Positions 36,943 through 47,784 of a stretch of DNA of 64,000 nucleotides are shown here, one piece after another. The position numbers and the translations under genes were made by a program. The notes under the pieces were generated by a model. That model did not search any database. It saw nothing but the letters and a program-made list of their open reading frames with translations, and was not told the DNA's origin. The number at the start of each line of letters is the position of its first letter. The stretch's first letter is position 1. The stretch is from the NCBI GenBank assembly GCA_002007465.1, contig LNAC01001950.1, positions 1-64,000 on the forward strand, read 5' to 3'. Origin of the DNA: Ailurus styani. Lineage: Eukaryota; Chordata; Mammalia; Carnivora; Ailuridae.

Positions 36943-39563
36943 TTAAAGTACTACGAAGTCAGACTCCAGCCGAACATTTATTGCATTATAGCTAGCTACA
37001 TTGTTGAGAGTTGTATCAAGACCAGAGGCTGCGCTGAGGAAGTTGGAATCGTGCAATACCTGTACACACTTATTGATGCAACAGCATTGACCTACCTTGT
37101 GTAGGAAACCAAATGGATCTGAATGGAACTTTGTAACCACTCCTTCCGAGCAGCACACACATTTTTCGGAAGCTTCGACGTACATCTTGCTGACAGATAG
37201 GTCTGTATTTTGTGCGATGTGTCATTGAGGCAATGCGTCACCTTACCTGAGAGACTCATCCGTATTGCATGAGGAACCTCACCAAGACAACTCGAACTTC
37301 CATGCGATGCTTGAAATCCATCAGGATGTTGTGTTAAAGATATTGCCAGTTCCACAGCTGATGCAGCACACATTGCCACCGCCCCGGGTTTGACGATGGT
37401 ACATGTCTCATCCATTGGTCTGCATGTGAATGTATATGCGGTACATAGCCAATCCATTGGGGTAATGAAAGGTATTGAAGGGTCGCTTATTATAAATAAA
37501 TCGAATGAACTGTGGTGTCATGCATCTGACGCACATACTTAGGTACTGATGTACATGTAGTCATGAGCACCACCAGAAAGAAAGAAGCTTTAATGTGCAA
37601 ATATAAAATCGTAATGGTGACACAGATATCAAATCGTATTGGCCGTATGGTATGCTTACCTTCCAGATATTGAGTCGTTAGGAGACTGTACATCGCTACA
37701 AAAGTAACATCCACCTTGGAAATTACCGTATCCGTGTCTAATAACCATCCAGCTGTCGAACGCAACACCAGCCGATATGATTAGAGGTCCATTCTCAGGC
37801 ACTTTGATTGGGGTATCTGGCAACTCCTTATCCAATGTAACATCTCCCAGATGAACATTCCGATTACGTGTATGTACAGCGCCTATAAGGGATGGTAGCC
37901 ATCGGGACTCTTTCGAGTCAGTTAAAAGGAATACAACATCCGCTTGTAGCATCATCGTGTTCAGAAGCTTGTATGCTTTCGCCAATTCTTCATCTGGTAT
38001 GAAGTGACCTAAAGACATTATGTTGACGCAGATGGGAAACATACCAGGCATCGGCACAGACATGTTCAGAGGAAACACATTTGCACCTGGATATATTCTC
38101 CGTATTTCACAGCATGCTGCTGTAGCTTTGAGATTCTGGTCGTATATGTCTTTACCTCTGTACAAGCACTGGCGTGTGCTATTTGTCACACTACCATGAT
38201 CTATTACAGCGATGTTACGCACCCCCCATGCCAATAATTGTCGAATGACTTGGCATCCAAGAGCTCCTGCGCCTATTATACAGGTACGTAAACCAGTGAT
38301 TTCCTTCGGTTTCAACTCTCCTGCGATACGCCATTTCATCAGTTGAAGATGAAGCTCCGCATCTATCCTGTAGTTTGCATGAGGATCTATGTCATCCATA
38401 AAATCGAAAACATGCTCATGTTTGTCGGCTCCTATAGTCAGGTGATCAGGATTTATTTGATAACCATAACTGAGGGTGATCTCATCGGTTGACTTCAACG
38501 GTGGCCCAAACTGAATCGCATAGACAACGGCCATATCTCCCATGGCTGTACTTCTCATTGTTGTAATGTCCATATTTAATGTGTTCGTGCCAAGCATCAC
38601 TAAGTGGACAACTGTTCCATAGAGCCTGAGTATATGGCAAAGTACCATAATAACAGTACTCCAGTGTCGTGGTAATGTACCATCCGGAGAAATGCAGCCA
38701 ACACCCCCTATGATAACATTTTCACGATTACACTTGGTTCCATCTATAGATACAGAGTCCTCGTCTATGGCATGGACCTTGCAGATGTCTGCAAAAACAT
38801 AGTCGTTCTCACGACGGCAACATGCAAAGAATCCACTTTTTGATTGCGATGTATTCAACGCAGTGACTAGCTCGTAAATATCATGACTGTCGAAGTTAAA
38901 CGGTGTCACCTGCGACCCATTTAGTGGTTCACCTTTGCCAGAAGCATTAGGCACAGTGCTACTGACGAAATGCCATGGAACTTTAGGCTTTGTAGTAGGA
39001 CTTGCTAGGGCAAAATGACATCTGCACGCCTTCACGTCCATGTACAATATCACAAAAAATCGTCTCAGACTGTGAATGCCGCCTAACTTACCGTCCGGGT
39101 ACAAAATACAGGGATCAATGGGTACTCCGAATAGACAGACATCACCCAGACCTCCCACAAAGATGTTCCCGCATGCCCCCGCAGCCTCTGACTTAAGATC
39201 ACAGGTTCTGAAATGGGAGAGGGACGGTAATACCGCCAATCTGCCGGGTACTAGTGCACATTCACAATCGGATGGATCATGTGCCTTCGGCGTGCATCGA
39301 GATATAAGTTGTGCACGTTCAATAGCGTACCGTGTCGATATGTTGGAGGAAGAAATTGTACAGTTAGTAAAACGGCACGGTTCTCTCTCGAATGAATTCA
39401 TATCGAGCCAAAGAACCCCGTCAACCGCAGCAAAAGCATGGATGTCAAACTCCAAACGCCATGGCCGATAATCATGAATAATACGTCTGCGTAGTTCAAT
39501 GAAAAATGAAACATCTAAATTGTACACTTGCGCAGCAAATTTTAAAATCGCATATTCCGTCAT
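36943..39563 (-). CDS. ATG7: ATG7, E1-like enzyme of ATG8 conjugation
   Basis: Minus-strand exons 39563-37660, 37419-37247, 37202-37096 and 37059-36943 give 766 residues (human 703). The C-terminal E1 fold has the nucleotide motif IIGAGALGCQVIRQLLAWGVRN, then VIDHGSVTNSTRQCL and FPLNMSVPMPG, DSKESRWLPSL, MVIRHGYGNFQGGCYFCSDV, and the catalytic Cys in MDETCTIVKPG. A zinc-like CVCCSEG pair follows at the tail as in ATG7. The N-terminal ATG3-binding domain is divergent. The enzyme activates ATG8 for transfer to ATG3. In apicomplexans this pathway is needed for apicoplast maintenance (established in Toxoplasma and Plasmodium). The start at 39563 is the first ATG; the 240-bp intron 37420-37659 is unusually long. 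Confidence 0.92.
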
Positions 39564-39596
39564 TGGTGTCACATTGTATAGGCGGCAGCGGATTGG

Positions 39597-41907
39597 CTAG
39601 ACTGTAAGGAACCGTAGGAACTCAAACTCGGTTATTGACGGTGTATCCTGCATAGAAAAGCATCCTAGACTATTCATATGAGTCAGAACGTTTTCATGGA
39701 TGACGATAGACTGTGTAAATATGTGGAAAATATCTTTTATTCCTTCTGTAGCTAACGCACGCAGGCGTTCCCCACCGTCCGTCATTGCATCGTTGCTGAA
39801 TAATAAAGAGTAGAAAAGACGTGACCATTGAAGATATTCGAGACATAGCACCAAGTTGGGCATACACTCCAGTTTAGCTCCGAATTTTAAAACCTCGAGG
39901 ACCACCAGAACCAAATGGGACAATACCGAGTCGCTTTTATGCGTATCATCCTTAACGTTGTCTATCGCCGTTTCCACCTTAGACACTATGTTTACACCTT
40001 TTTCATAAAGTTCAGTTATTTCGCGCTGTAGAACGAGGTTCTTGATGCGTAGTTGTCCAAATTCTGCTTCCAGTTCCTGAATATCCGAAAAGGCAACACG
40101 ATCCTCGTCTTCGTATACCCGCATGAGTTCAAGTAACCCAATAATATCAGAGTCTGATAACTTGGTGGTTTTTCTAAAGTTTAGTAACAAGTTCCAATCG
40201 GTCTTTAACTTGTTAAACTCTTTAGATAGGGTAAAGGACTTTACGGTGTCAAGAATCCTTCTACATTTCTTTTCGTAGTTTAACCACATCTCAACACCTA
40301 TACGTATCGGTTGCAAATACTCTGTGAGGTCTATTAGCTCTGATAAAGGCTCAGAATGTTGTAGTAACCAAATGCAATCGGTGGCCATGTTCGGATTTCG
40401 CGAGTTTGAGTCTAACATAAGTTCGATCTTGTGCAGTCGCCTCTGAAGCCGCTTTAGTGACTGGTATAACGGTTCGATGCTTCTGAAAACTGGTAGAGTG
40501 AGTTCCAGCTTGTGGTAGCTTATGCATAATTCCTCCAAGGTGCGTGCATCGCACTTTTCCCCAACAACCTCATCAGATCGGTGAGGCGGAGTTGATGTGT
40601 AATTCTTCTTGGTAAAAACGCCATTACATGTAGTATCCTTCGCTAGAATCTGGTAGAACGAGTATTGAGAAATGCGCTCCATCCATTGTTCAACCCCCAG
40701 ACACTTTTGCTTGACAATGCCATACAAGCAATGTTCTCGCAACACTTCTGGGACATTGTCTAGGAGAGATTTTGCCAACGAATACTTCACCTGACGTTGG
40801 CAAACCTTAGTTGCGCTGTGCAACCAGACGGATTCCTGTAAGTGACGACGTAATTCATCCAACTTAGGGAGCCGCACCAAACCCTTCTCGCAAACGGAAA
40901 CAAGTGACTCACATTCCGAAACATCTAGATCAAGTACAGAACGTTCCATGAGGCTGCGAATCGATATGAGGTTGCGAAATATGCTTTGCAAAGCAACAAC
41001 CTCTGGTACCAAAAAGCGGCAATTTCGCGATTCTTGAACCAACGACTCCACCTCCTCGAGACCCACCGTACGTTCCACACTAGAAGAGAGAATAGTCATA
41101 GTCATTCGTACCTTAGCTCCGAATGCTTCACACAACTTTATGTCATTATCAATGTCGGTAGCCAAATCAACCTTAATCAAGCCTCCACTAATTTCATGAA
41201 ATTCCTCCATGAGACTACGTGCCTCCTCTATTGTGATGCGTTGTGAAATGGCACTCTTTGCCCTGGTACACCAATCATCGATATATGAAACTATGCTGGA
41301 TATGGTGTCTGCTGTGTCCCGTAACGTGCTGTCATCAACTTTCCTTCCAGCTTTGTACAACTGCATAATCTCATCCTTAACACAAAACTTCGATGAATCA
41401 GATGCGTCATCTTTTGGTGGCATTAAAAGCAGAAGAATCGGTACCACACGATCTAACCATGGCGACTTGGGTACGTTATGTGGGACCTCTAAGCAAGTGT
41501 TTTTGGATTTACGTTTCTTGTCCATACATTTCGGACTAGTATCGACATCGCCATTGTGTTGCTTACTTCTTATGGGCTAAACGCCATGAACAGATTTGGA
41601 GAATATGTAAACGTACCTCAGAATCAGAATGGTTTTTGTTAAGTATCAACTCAGGAGACAAATAGTTAAAGTCGGTTTTGTATATTGCATACAACGAATT
41701 GCGGTTCACCTCACGTTCTGAAGGCTGAGACTCACAGTTGGCTGTATTGTTGGAATGCACCTTGGAGTATTTAGCCTCCCTTTTTACACTCTCTCGGCGC
41801 CTGAATATCGGTGGTATCAACGCCTGCCTCGTCAATACGTCCGTACGTACACTCCTTCTCTTACTAACGTATATTGGTGGTAACCTTGGCGCAGGGTCGG
41901 ATTCCAT
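39597..41907 (-). CDS. Long helical protein with PLU-1-like repeats, unknown function
   Basis: Minus-strand exons 41907-41617 and 41561-39597 join in frame to 751 residues. The N-terminus (about 1-100) is basic and low complexity, with SLYAIYKTDFNYLSPELIL near 75. The remainder is a long series of helices with spaced Trp/Leu (WCTRAKSAIS, ARSLMEEFHEISGGL, VESLVQESRNCRFLVPEV, ELRRHLQESVWLHSATKV) resembling the PLU-1-like region of KDM5/JARID1 demethylases. No JmjC, ARID or PHD finger is visible, so it is not a demethylase as written. It may be a chromatin scaffold. The acceptor at 41562 is a weak TAAG but restores the frame with a good N-terminal join. Confidence 0.65.
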
Positions 41908-42268
41908 ATCTCATATAGAAAGACAAGTGATCATGTTAACTTGAGTTTATCTATAATATGTTGTAGTAACAAGGTTCGCACGCATATCATTATTCATATT
42001 CATTAACATATGCATACTACGCAATAAAAAAAATACATCTAAATCCTCAAAACAATGATTTCATGTGGGCTAAATTAAAGGGTCGACGATATCGAAATAT
42101 AACACATATTTAGTCTCCAATTACATGTTTTATGGTAACTTATTCTAGTTTTGTAAGGTTTAATGTGGGTGGAATCTATACATCAACCCAAGGAGTAAAA
42201 TGATTTAACCTAACTTGCAACAAACACACGTGAAACGCTTGCTAAATATACGAAAATGCTAACGGAAT
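41908..42268. other. Divergent intergenic, AT-rich
   Basis: About 360 bp with A/T runs (AATAAAAAAAATAC near 42020). No gene seen; promoters of the two flanking genes are expected here. Confidence 0.4.
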
Positions 42269-42634
42269 ATGTCAAATGTTTGCGTATCATTTGGCAGGGC
42301 GACCGTTCTACCTAATCGATGTACCACTGTACAGGTATGCGCGGCGTGCGGTGTGTTCCTTGGATTTGCTAGCGTTGTAGACTATGAATTAGATAAGGTT
42401 GAAATGCTTTTAAGAGTTAATGAAAGTTATCATGCTGTTTTAATACATCCAACGTCGTTTACCATATTGACGATGGCTATATGGATCTGTGGTTTTGTTA
42501 TTATTTTGGGGAAGTTGAAGCTCCCTGGTTTAACACCCCAGCATGATGTGTATCCTAATGATAAATTATCTCGCCTAGGGATGTCTAATGTATCTCTACC
42601 TCTAAAAGGCGTTTGTTTCGAAATATTAAAGTGA
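42269..42634 (+). CDS. Small putative membrane protein, unknown
   Basis: A 121-codon intronless frame, ATG at 42269 to TGA at 42632-42634. It has a weak hydrophobic stretch (VCAACGVFLGFASVV, about 23-37) and a clear membrane helix (TILTMAIWICGFVIILG, about 64-80) followed by a polar tail. It converges on the Cys-rich secreted gene, 21 bp apart. I recognise no family. Reading frame use looks coding (no rare-stop interruptions, balanced composition), but a short gene like this could instead be part of a spliced gene with an exon upstream near 42256. Confidence 0.5.
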   Translation: MSNVCVSFGRATVLPNRCTTVQVCAACGVFLGFASVVDYELDKVEMLLRVNESYHAVLIHPTSFTILTMAIWICGFVIILGKLKLPGLTPQHDVYPNDKLSRLGMSNVSLPLKGVCFEILK

Positions 42635-42655
42635 ATTCGGTGTCTTTGGTGACTC

Positions 42656-43699
42656 TTACAATTCCTCCTGTTTCTTATCACTGGCTGGAATAGCAGTGAC
42701 CTCGACTTTGACGTTGGAGTTGGCATCTTTGGTGCCAGTTGGACCATACTTTGTGACGCCATCAACCTTGCAGCCCCCAAGGCCGTTGGATACAGTGAAG
42801 AGCTTGGTTAACTTCGATTTGTCCTCTTCAAGCAAACCGAAAACAATGATATCGTTTGTCTTGACCTCAAATGACAGGTAAAGCTGAGGGCTCGTTACAA
42901 GCTTCTTCTTCACGATGACCGCATCGCCACTGTTCAACTGATAGAAATGTGATTCTCCTTTCTCGTTGTTTATCTCCATAGAAAAGCACTTGCCAATATC
43001 AATCCTACTTCCATTGGCAAATCCGTTGGCAATGACGGTCATAACCTTCTCTCCGGTAAGAGGAACGATCTGTACACATTTGAAATCGGTATCGAGGTAA
43101 TAGCCCTCGTCACACACGTATGTCTTGTCTTTTAGGTTGAGTTGCAGACAGCTACGGTGTTCTTCTGTACCCTCTTTAGCCTTCTCACAGATATCAGGGG
43201 GTTTGCATATGACACCATCCCCGGGACAATCCTTCTTGCACTTGCATCGCTTGAATTTTTCAGTGCCATCCTTACGGCATTCAGCATAAGGTGAGGGGCA
43301 GTCGTAGTCCGTATCACAGTGTTTGAAACACTGTTCGTACGGGTTTCCGAAGAAACCGGCCATGCAAGCACAGGCGCGAGTACTGTCACTAACAGTATAG
43401 CATCCAGTAAACTTGGCACACTTGCCAAGCTTTTCATCGTGTTCAGGACCGCATTTGGTGGATCCCATGCCACATTTTTGAACATAAGGGTTCACAGCAT
43501 ATTTGCCTATCTTCATATCCTTGCAAATTTTGCCCATCATGTTTTCGGTGAACACACAATCGGCGCTGCCGATGTTCGTGTCGTCGCAATACATTATACC
43601 ATATTTCTCAGTCATAGGGACGGCGCGGTAGATGTAACCAAACACAACGTGCGGTATCAACAATATGAGAATACCGTATAGCATATTGGAGGCCATCAT
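42656..43699 (-). CDS. Secreted cysteine-rich protein with EGF-like modules
   Basis: Intronless, 347 residues from the ATG at 43699 (an open frame extends 14 codons upstream without ATG). The signal peptide is MMASNMLYGILILLIPHVVFG. Residues about 30-220 carry more than 25 Cys in EGF-like spacing: CAKFTGCYTVSDSTRACACMAGF split over a module ending GNPYEQC, then CDTDYDCPSPYAECRKDG, CKCKKDCPGDGVICKPPDIC and CDEGYYLDTDFKC. The rest (about 225-347) is Cys-poor, beta-rich in composition, with no terminal hydrophobic tail, so no GPI anchor or transmembrane helix. It may be a micronemal or surface-associated secreted protein; that is inference. I do not recognise the exact family. Confidence 0.85.
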   Translation of the reverse strand: MMASNMLYGILILLIPHVVFGYIYRAVPMTEKYGIMYCDDTNIGSADCVFTENMMGKICKDMKIGKYAVNPYVQKCGMGSTKCGPEHDEKLGKCAKFTGCYTVSDSTRACACMAGFFGNPYEQCFKHCDTDYDCPSPYAECRKDGTEKFKRCKCKKDCPGDGVICKPPDICEKAKEGTEEHRSCLQLNLKDKTYVCDEGYYLDTDFKCVQIVPLTGEKVMTVIANGFANGSRIDIGKCFSMEINNEKGESHFYQLNSGDAVIVKKKLVTSPQLYLSFEVKTNDIIVFGLLEEDKSKLTKLFTVSNGLGGCKVDGVTKYGPTGTKDANSNVKVEVTAIPASDKKQEEL

Positions 43700-44173
43700 A
43701 TTTCCAGGCGTGTGAAGGTGATGTTTGACGGGGTGAAACAATACCTGGTATAATGGGATATTTTGCGTCCCTCACAGATTTTATAAAATGCTTTGATGTG
43801 CTATGAACTGGTAGAAACCGTATTATAGCAGTGCACTACCCGTGACGTCGCAATGGTATATATGTGTATGTGCGAGTAGCGGGAAAAGGTGCACGAACTA
43901 ACGTAGTTTGTAATGTATTCTGTATTGATCCTTATGCAATATCTGCTGCGTTTGGAACAGATGTGTAAATGTTACCTGTGGGTACACCCCCAACCACCAT
44001 TGATCGTCCTTGTCTGCCAATAGAAGGTTAATGTCATGATGCTAAAAGGATTGCGATGATTTTCACTGAATCTTTTTGAGCAGTATGAGTAGAGAGTTTC
44101 CATGTGTTGTACACTGCCCTGTGGAGCAAGAACTGCTGTATTTGCTATACATAAGACACACCCAAGAAATGGA
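43700..44173. other. Intergenic, nothing recognised
   Basis: About 475 bp between the Cys-rich gene start and the ABC-F stop. A minus frame at 43972-44235 overlaps the ABC-F 3' end and is a shadow. Confidence 0.4.
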
Positions 44174-46837
44174 TCAAGAATAACGCTTTGCGTTTTTAAT
44201 CTTAGGCTTACCAGGCTTGTAAGAACCTCTACCAAAACTTTTTAGTCTTTTTATCTTCCTTCGAATGGCTTCATCACTCTCCATGACGTGCTCTTTTTCT
44301 ACGGAAGGAACTCTCGCACTATGCTTGTATCGTTCTGTGCAGCTATTAAGGAATATGCCAATTTCATCATGGGAAGCTTGTGGTTGTGTCGTCTTGAATT
44401 GTAGATATGCATCCTTGAATTCCCCGTTAAATGTATATAATCGATTGGAATCGTGTATATAGAAGACGGCAGTTATACGCTCTAAAGTATTCAATAGCTG
44501 TAGGTCATGCGTGGCGACGATCATTCCTCCCCTCGTATATACTTTGTTTAACAGCATTGATATCATGCCCTGCATATAAACATCCAGATGGTTGCTGGGC
44601 TCGTCTAGAAATAGGAAGCTTGACTCACGCAAAAACTGCAGTGCCAACATTAGACGCGAACGTTCACCAAATGACAAGTCACATACATTGGTGTTCGTGA
44701 AGTCCTGTAAATGGAAAGTCGATAAATACTCCATTAGTAGTTGCATGTGAGACATATCGAGCTCTCCAAATTTCATGGCCAAGGCATCCACTGTAAGCTG
44801 CGATTTTAAGAGATCGCTGCAATTCTGTGAGAAATAGTTTACCCTTACCTTCCTGTTACCTTTGAATTGACCTTTTTGTATGTAGAAGTAAGAACGTGGA
44901 ATCAGCAATGTGTTCACATCCTCCAGTCCCATGGCAGCTGCCTGTGCAATTGCATTTAGCAACGCCAGTAGTGTGGATTTCCCTGATCCATTGTTACCCA
45001 AAAGGACTATACGATCGCCGTGAAATATATCTAGAGATATGTTTGAGAGTAATATCTCTTCAGCTTTGTTACACAACGTAACATCCCTTAGACTAAACGT
45101 TGGCTTATCCGAAAAAATGAAAGTACCATGTTTCAGCAATGGAAGATGCGTCAGTTTGGCGATGTTGATAGATTGGGTATTCAACAACAGCGTCTTTTCG
45201 TATATATCACTATACGCACTTTTATTTTCCCCCTTCAATTCCTGGATTCTTTCCTCCGTTTCCTCAATTAATTGACGTTTCTGCGATACTAGATTCTTTC
45301 TCTGTTTATCACTGCCTTTGGTAGATTCAACAGCTGTCCTGTATTGTTGCTTTAGTTTATTGAGCGATGTCTTCAGTTTCTGTAGTTGCGATTCTCGAAT
45401 CTGCAGCGCATTTGAACCCTGCTCCACAAACTTGTCAAAATTTCCCGTGTATCGTTTAAGCGTGCCATCACCTGGAACCTGGAGAATGGAACTGCATACG
45501 CCATTCAGAAACGAATGATCATGACTAATTAGAAGCACAGAGTGACCATGTGTTTCAATAAGGCGTTTTAAGGTCCTTGAGAGGAACGTTACAGTCCCAG
45601 AATCCAGGTTATTGGTAGGTTCGTCTAGCAACAGTAGCCGAGGTCCATGTAACAGTAAGCACAATAAATATAATCTCATCTTGAATCCTCCACTCAACTC
45701 ACTAACACTTGAATCCATCACCTCACGCATACCAAAAATATCTATTAGGGTTGCTGTCATCATTTCCACTTTCATATTCATATTTCTAACGATATTACCA
45801 TCTTCATTGTATAGCGTTAATATCCGTCTGACCCATTCGGTGTTCACATGTTCAGAGGAATTTTTAGTGTCGTTTGGTGTACCAACTAAATGAGGTGTAG
45901 AATTGCCAAGGCTGATCATATCGTTAAGCTTATCTAGGTTATCTTCGATGTCTTGGATAATAGAAAGACGTGCCTGGTGAATGCGGTGGACGTCGTTAAT
46001 AAAGGTCATCACCCCCATGGAATCGTCCAGTAGTGTAACATAGTTTTGGCGCATGTATGCCACGCCATTATTAACCATGTTATCATCCTTGAAGATGTTC
46101 TCTTTTTGGGAAAATTTGACGTAATCATTTGATTCAAGGAGGCCTTGAATTTTTAAGAAACGTATATCCTCGAGATTGTGTCCACGTGCTCTCATATAAT
46201 ACAGCAGCTGGTATGTAGGCATCTTTGACGCATCAAGGAATGAGCCTCTGCCGTAGAACTTAATATCCATTGACGTAGATAGAATATCTCTGTGATTTCC
46301 AACCCCGCCAAGCCTCTGGTATATGGCGTCAAACAAGCTGGTCTTTCCATTGCCGTTGTTACCAACAATGCCGATGCACTCTCCCCTGTTCACTCGAAAA
46401 CTCACGTTGTCAAATAAGATACGATCTCCTAACCAGAGAGATGCGTTCTTTACCTCCAGAAGTGGTCCAGAATCGTTAAATCTCTCAAAGAAGCTAGTTG
46501 CAGTGTCCTTGAACATCGGTGTACAAGGTGCCAGATTGCGCCTGCCTCCTGTGGTTTCTGGTGCTTCACTTGGAAGAGCATACCCTTTTGCAGTTCCATT
46601 TTTAAAATCGGTCGTGTTTCTTTGCTTAAGACTATATGTTAGTGACGATAAAGCTATGCCACAATGTGGAAAGGCGTCCTTCCGCGTGGCAACTGTATGG
46701 TTTTTTAAGAGCCAACACCTCTGTAAACGCCGTATACTTGAAGTATGTAGTGCTACTGTGACGTCACTGTCGTATGATGATAGACAGAGTACTACAACAT
46801 ACAGGTAGATCCTATATGCTGCAAACAATGTAATCAT
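44174..46837 (-). CDS. ABC-F family ATPase with apicoplast-type leader
   Basis: Intronless, 887 residues. Two ABC modules in tandem without membrane domains: first Walker A GNNGNGKT at 159-166, signature LSGGFKMRL, Walker B LLLLDEPTNNLD; second GNNGSGKST, LSFGERSRL, FLFLDEPSNHLD and the H-loop ATHD. A charged coiled linker (about 480-560) joins them, as in the bacterial EttA/Uup/ABC-F group that acts on translating ribosomes. The N-terminus is MITLFAAYRIYLYVVVLCLSS, a signal peptide, followed by about 90 basic, Ser/Thr-rich residues resembling an apicoplast transit peptide. I infer a role with the bacterial-type apicoplast ribosome. The C-terminus is Lys-rich. Confidence 0.9.
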   Translation of the reverse strand: MITLFAAYRIYLYVVVLCLSSYDSDVTVALHTSSIRRLQRCWLLKNHTVATRKDAFPHCGIALSSLTYSLKQRNTTDFKNGTAKGYALPSEAPETTGGRRNLAPCTPMFKDTATSFFERFNDSGPLLEVKNASLWLGDRILFDNVSFRVNRGECIGIVGNNGNGKTSLFDAIYQRLGGVGNHRDILSTSMDIKFYGRGSFLDASKMPTYQLLYYMRARGHNLEDIRFLKIQGLLESNDYVKFSQKENIFKDDNMVNNGVAYMRQNYVTLLDDSMGVMTFINDVHRIHQARLSIIQDIEDNLDKLNDMISLGNSTPHLVGTPNDTKNSSEHVNTEWVRRILTLYNEDGNIVRNMNMKVEMMTATLIDIFGMREVMDSSVSELSGGFKMRLYLLCLLLHGPRLLLLDEPTNNLDSGTVTFLSRTLKRLIETHGHSVLLISHDHSFLNGVCSSILQVPGDGTLKRYTGNFDKFVEQGSNALQIRESQLQKLKTSLNKLKQQYRTAVESTKGSDKQRKNLVSQKRQLIEETEERIQELKGENKSAYSDIYEKTLLLNTQSINIAKLTHLPLLKHGTFIFSDKPTFSLRDVTLCNKAEEILLSNISLDIFHGDRIVLLGNNGSGKSTLLALLNAIAQAAAMGLEDVNTLLIPRSYFYIQKGQFKGNRKVRVNYFSQNCSDLLKSQLTVDALAMKFGELDMSHMQLLMEYLSTFHLQDFTNTNVCDLSFGERSRLMLALQFLRESSFLFLDEPSNHLDVYMQGMISMLLNKVYTRGGMIVATHDLQLLNTLERITAVFYIHDSNRLYTFNGEFKDAYLQFKTTQPQASHDEIGIFLNSCTERYKHSARVPSVEKEHVMESDEAIRRKIKRLKSFGRGSYKPGKPKIKNAKRYS

Positions 46838-46927
46838 GTGTTATCCTTACACATGAAGATATAATAAAACTAGTGTATGTGTGCATAAGAACATCAACGC
46901 CTGTTCCATTGAGTCTGTGGGTTTCTA

Positions 46928-47778
46928 ATGTGTAGGATTCCAACACAAGACCTAAACGTTGGTTATGTGGCTACCCCCTCGTTACGGAGCATAAGATTGG
47001 TGTACAAACATATTATCTGCAACACATCATATATCGATGCAATGACCGTCTTTTTTGATGTGAGAGCTAAGCAGGTTTGGAACTTGTTAATCCGCAGGTT
47101 TCAAACGTTCCAAACACCGAAAATAGTTGCATATCCATTCATAAGTCGTGAGGTCGGTTTTATACACACTGCTCATACAGAACTGATACTGTATTTTTAT
47201 TGTGATAAAGTAGGCATTTGTTCACTGATTTATAGGGTTTGCAAAATGGTAGGCAAGGATTCAGTTCCGCATCCAAGACACATGGCTATGGAGAGTGGTC
47301 CAGTTATCGCCAATTTTCCAATGGACTGCTAACCGCCAATCTTTGTCACAACCAATACAAGTACGATGTAAATGTATTGACGAAACTTCCCCAATCGTAC
47401 ACCACCCACCTTTGTCAGATCTCCAGATTCAAGGCATTGGGGGTTTCACCATTATTTACGCACTACGTGAACCCGGTTTCTATGGTGCAATTCGCTGCGA
47501 AGTATGTGCTGAGTTATCGCTTTTTCTTTATCTATATGGCACGTACGGCCTTCCAGGTATGCTGTATTTTATGAATGTCTATCCATTTCCAGGCTGTTCG
47601 TCCGCTACTCGCTTTCTGCGTCTTTGGTGAAATTATGAAGCTCATTCTTGCAAATCTAAGTGGAGGAATACCGGCATTTTTCTTCTCATTTGTACTTGCT
47701 TTTGAAGTCCTCTATTTTTTCCTTCAGTGTTACATCTCATACACCTTCCTAACCATGTTTTTTACCGTTATGTTCTGA
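46928..47778 (+). CDS. Probable spliced membrane protein gene, structure unresolved
   Basis: The last exon is clear: 47593-47778 follows a GTATGC...TTCCAG intron (47557-47592) and encodes two or three strongly hydrophobic helices (AFCVFGEIMKLILANL, AFFFSFVLAFEVLYFFLQ, ISYTFLTMFFTVMF). The preceding exon in the matching frame reads VSMVQFAAKYVLSYRFFFIYMARTAFQ split over the same region. Farther upstream two frames compete (47239-47556 and 47295-47556) and a third open exon starts with an ATG at 46928. I could not choose the splices with confidence. The stop is 6 bp before the VPS36 ATG, very tight for separate genes. Likely a multi-span membrane protein; no family recognised. Confidence 0.45.
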
Positions 47779-47784
47779 GTTCAG

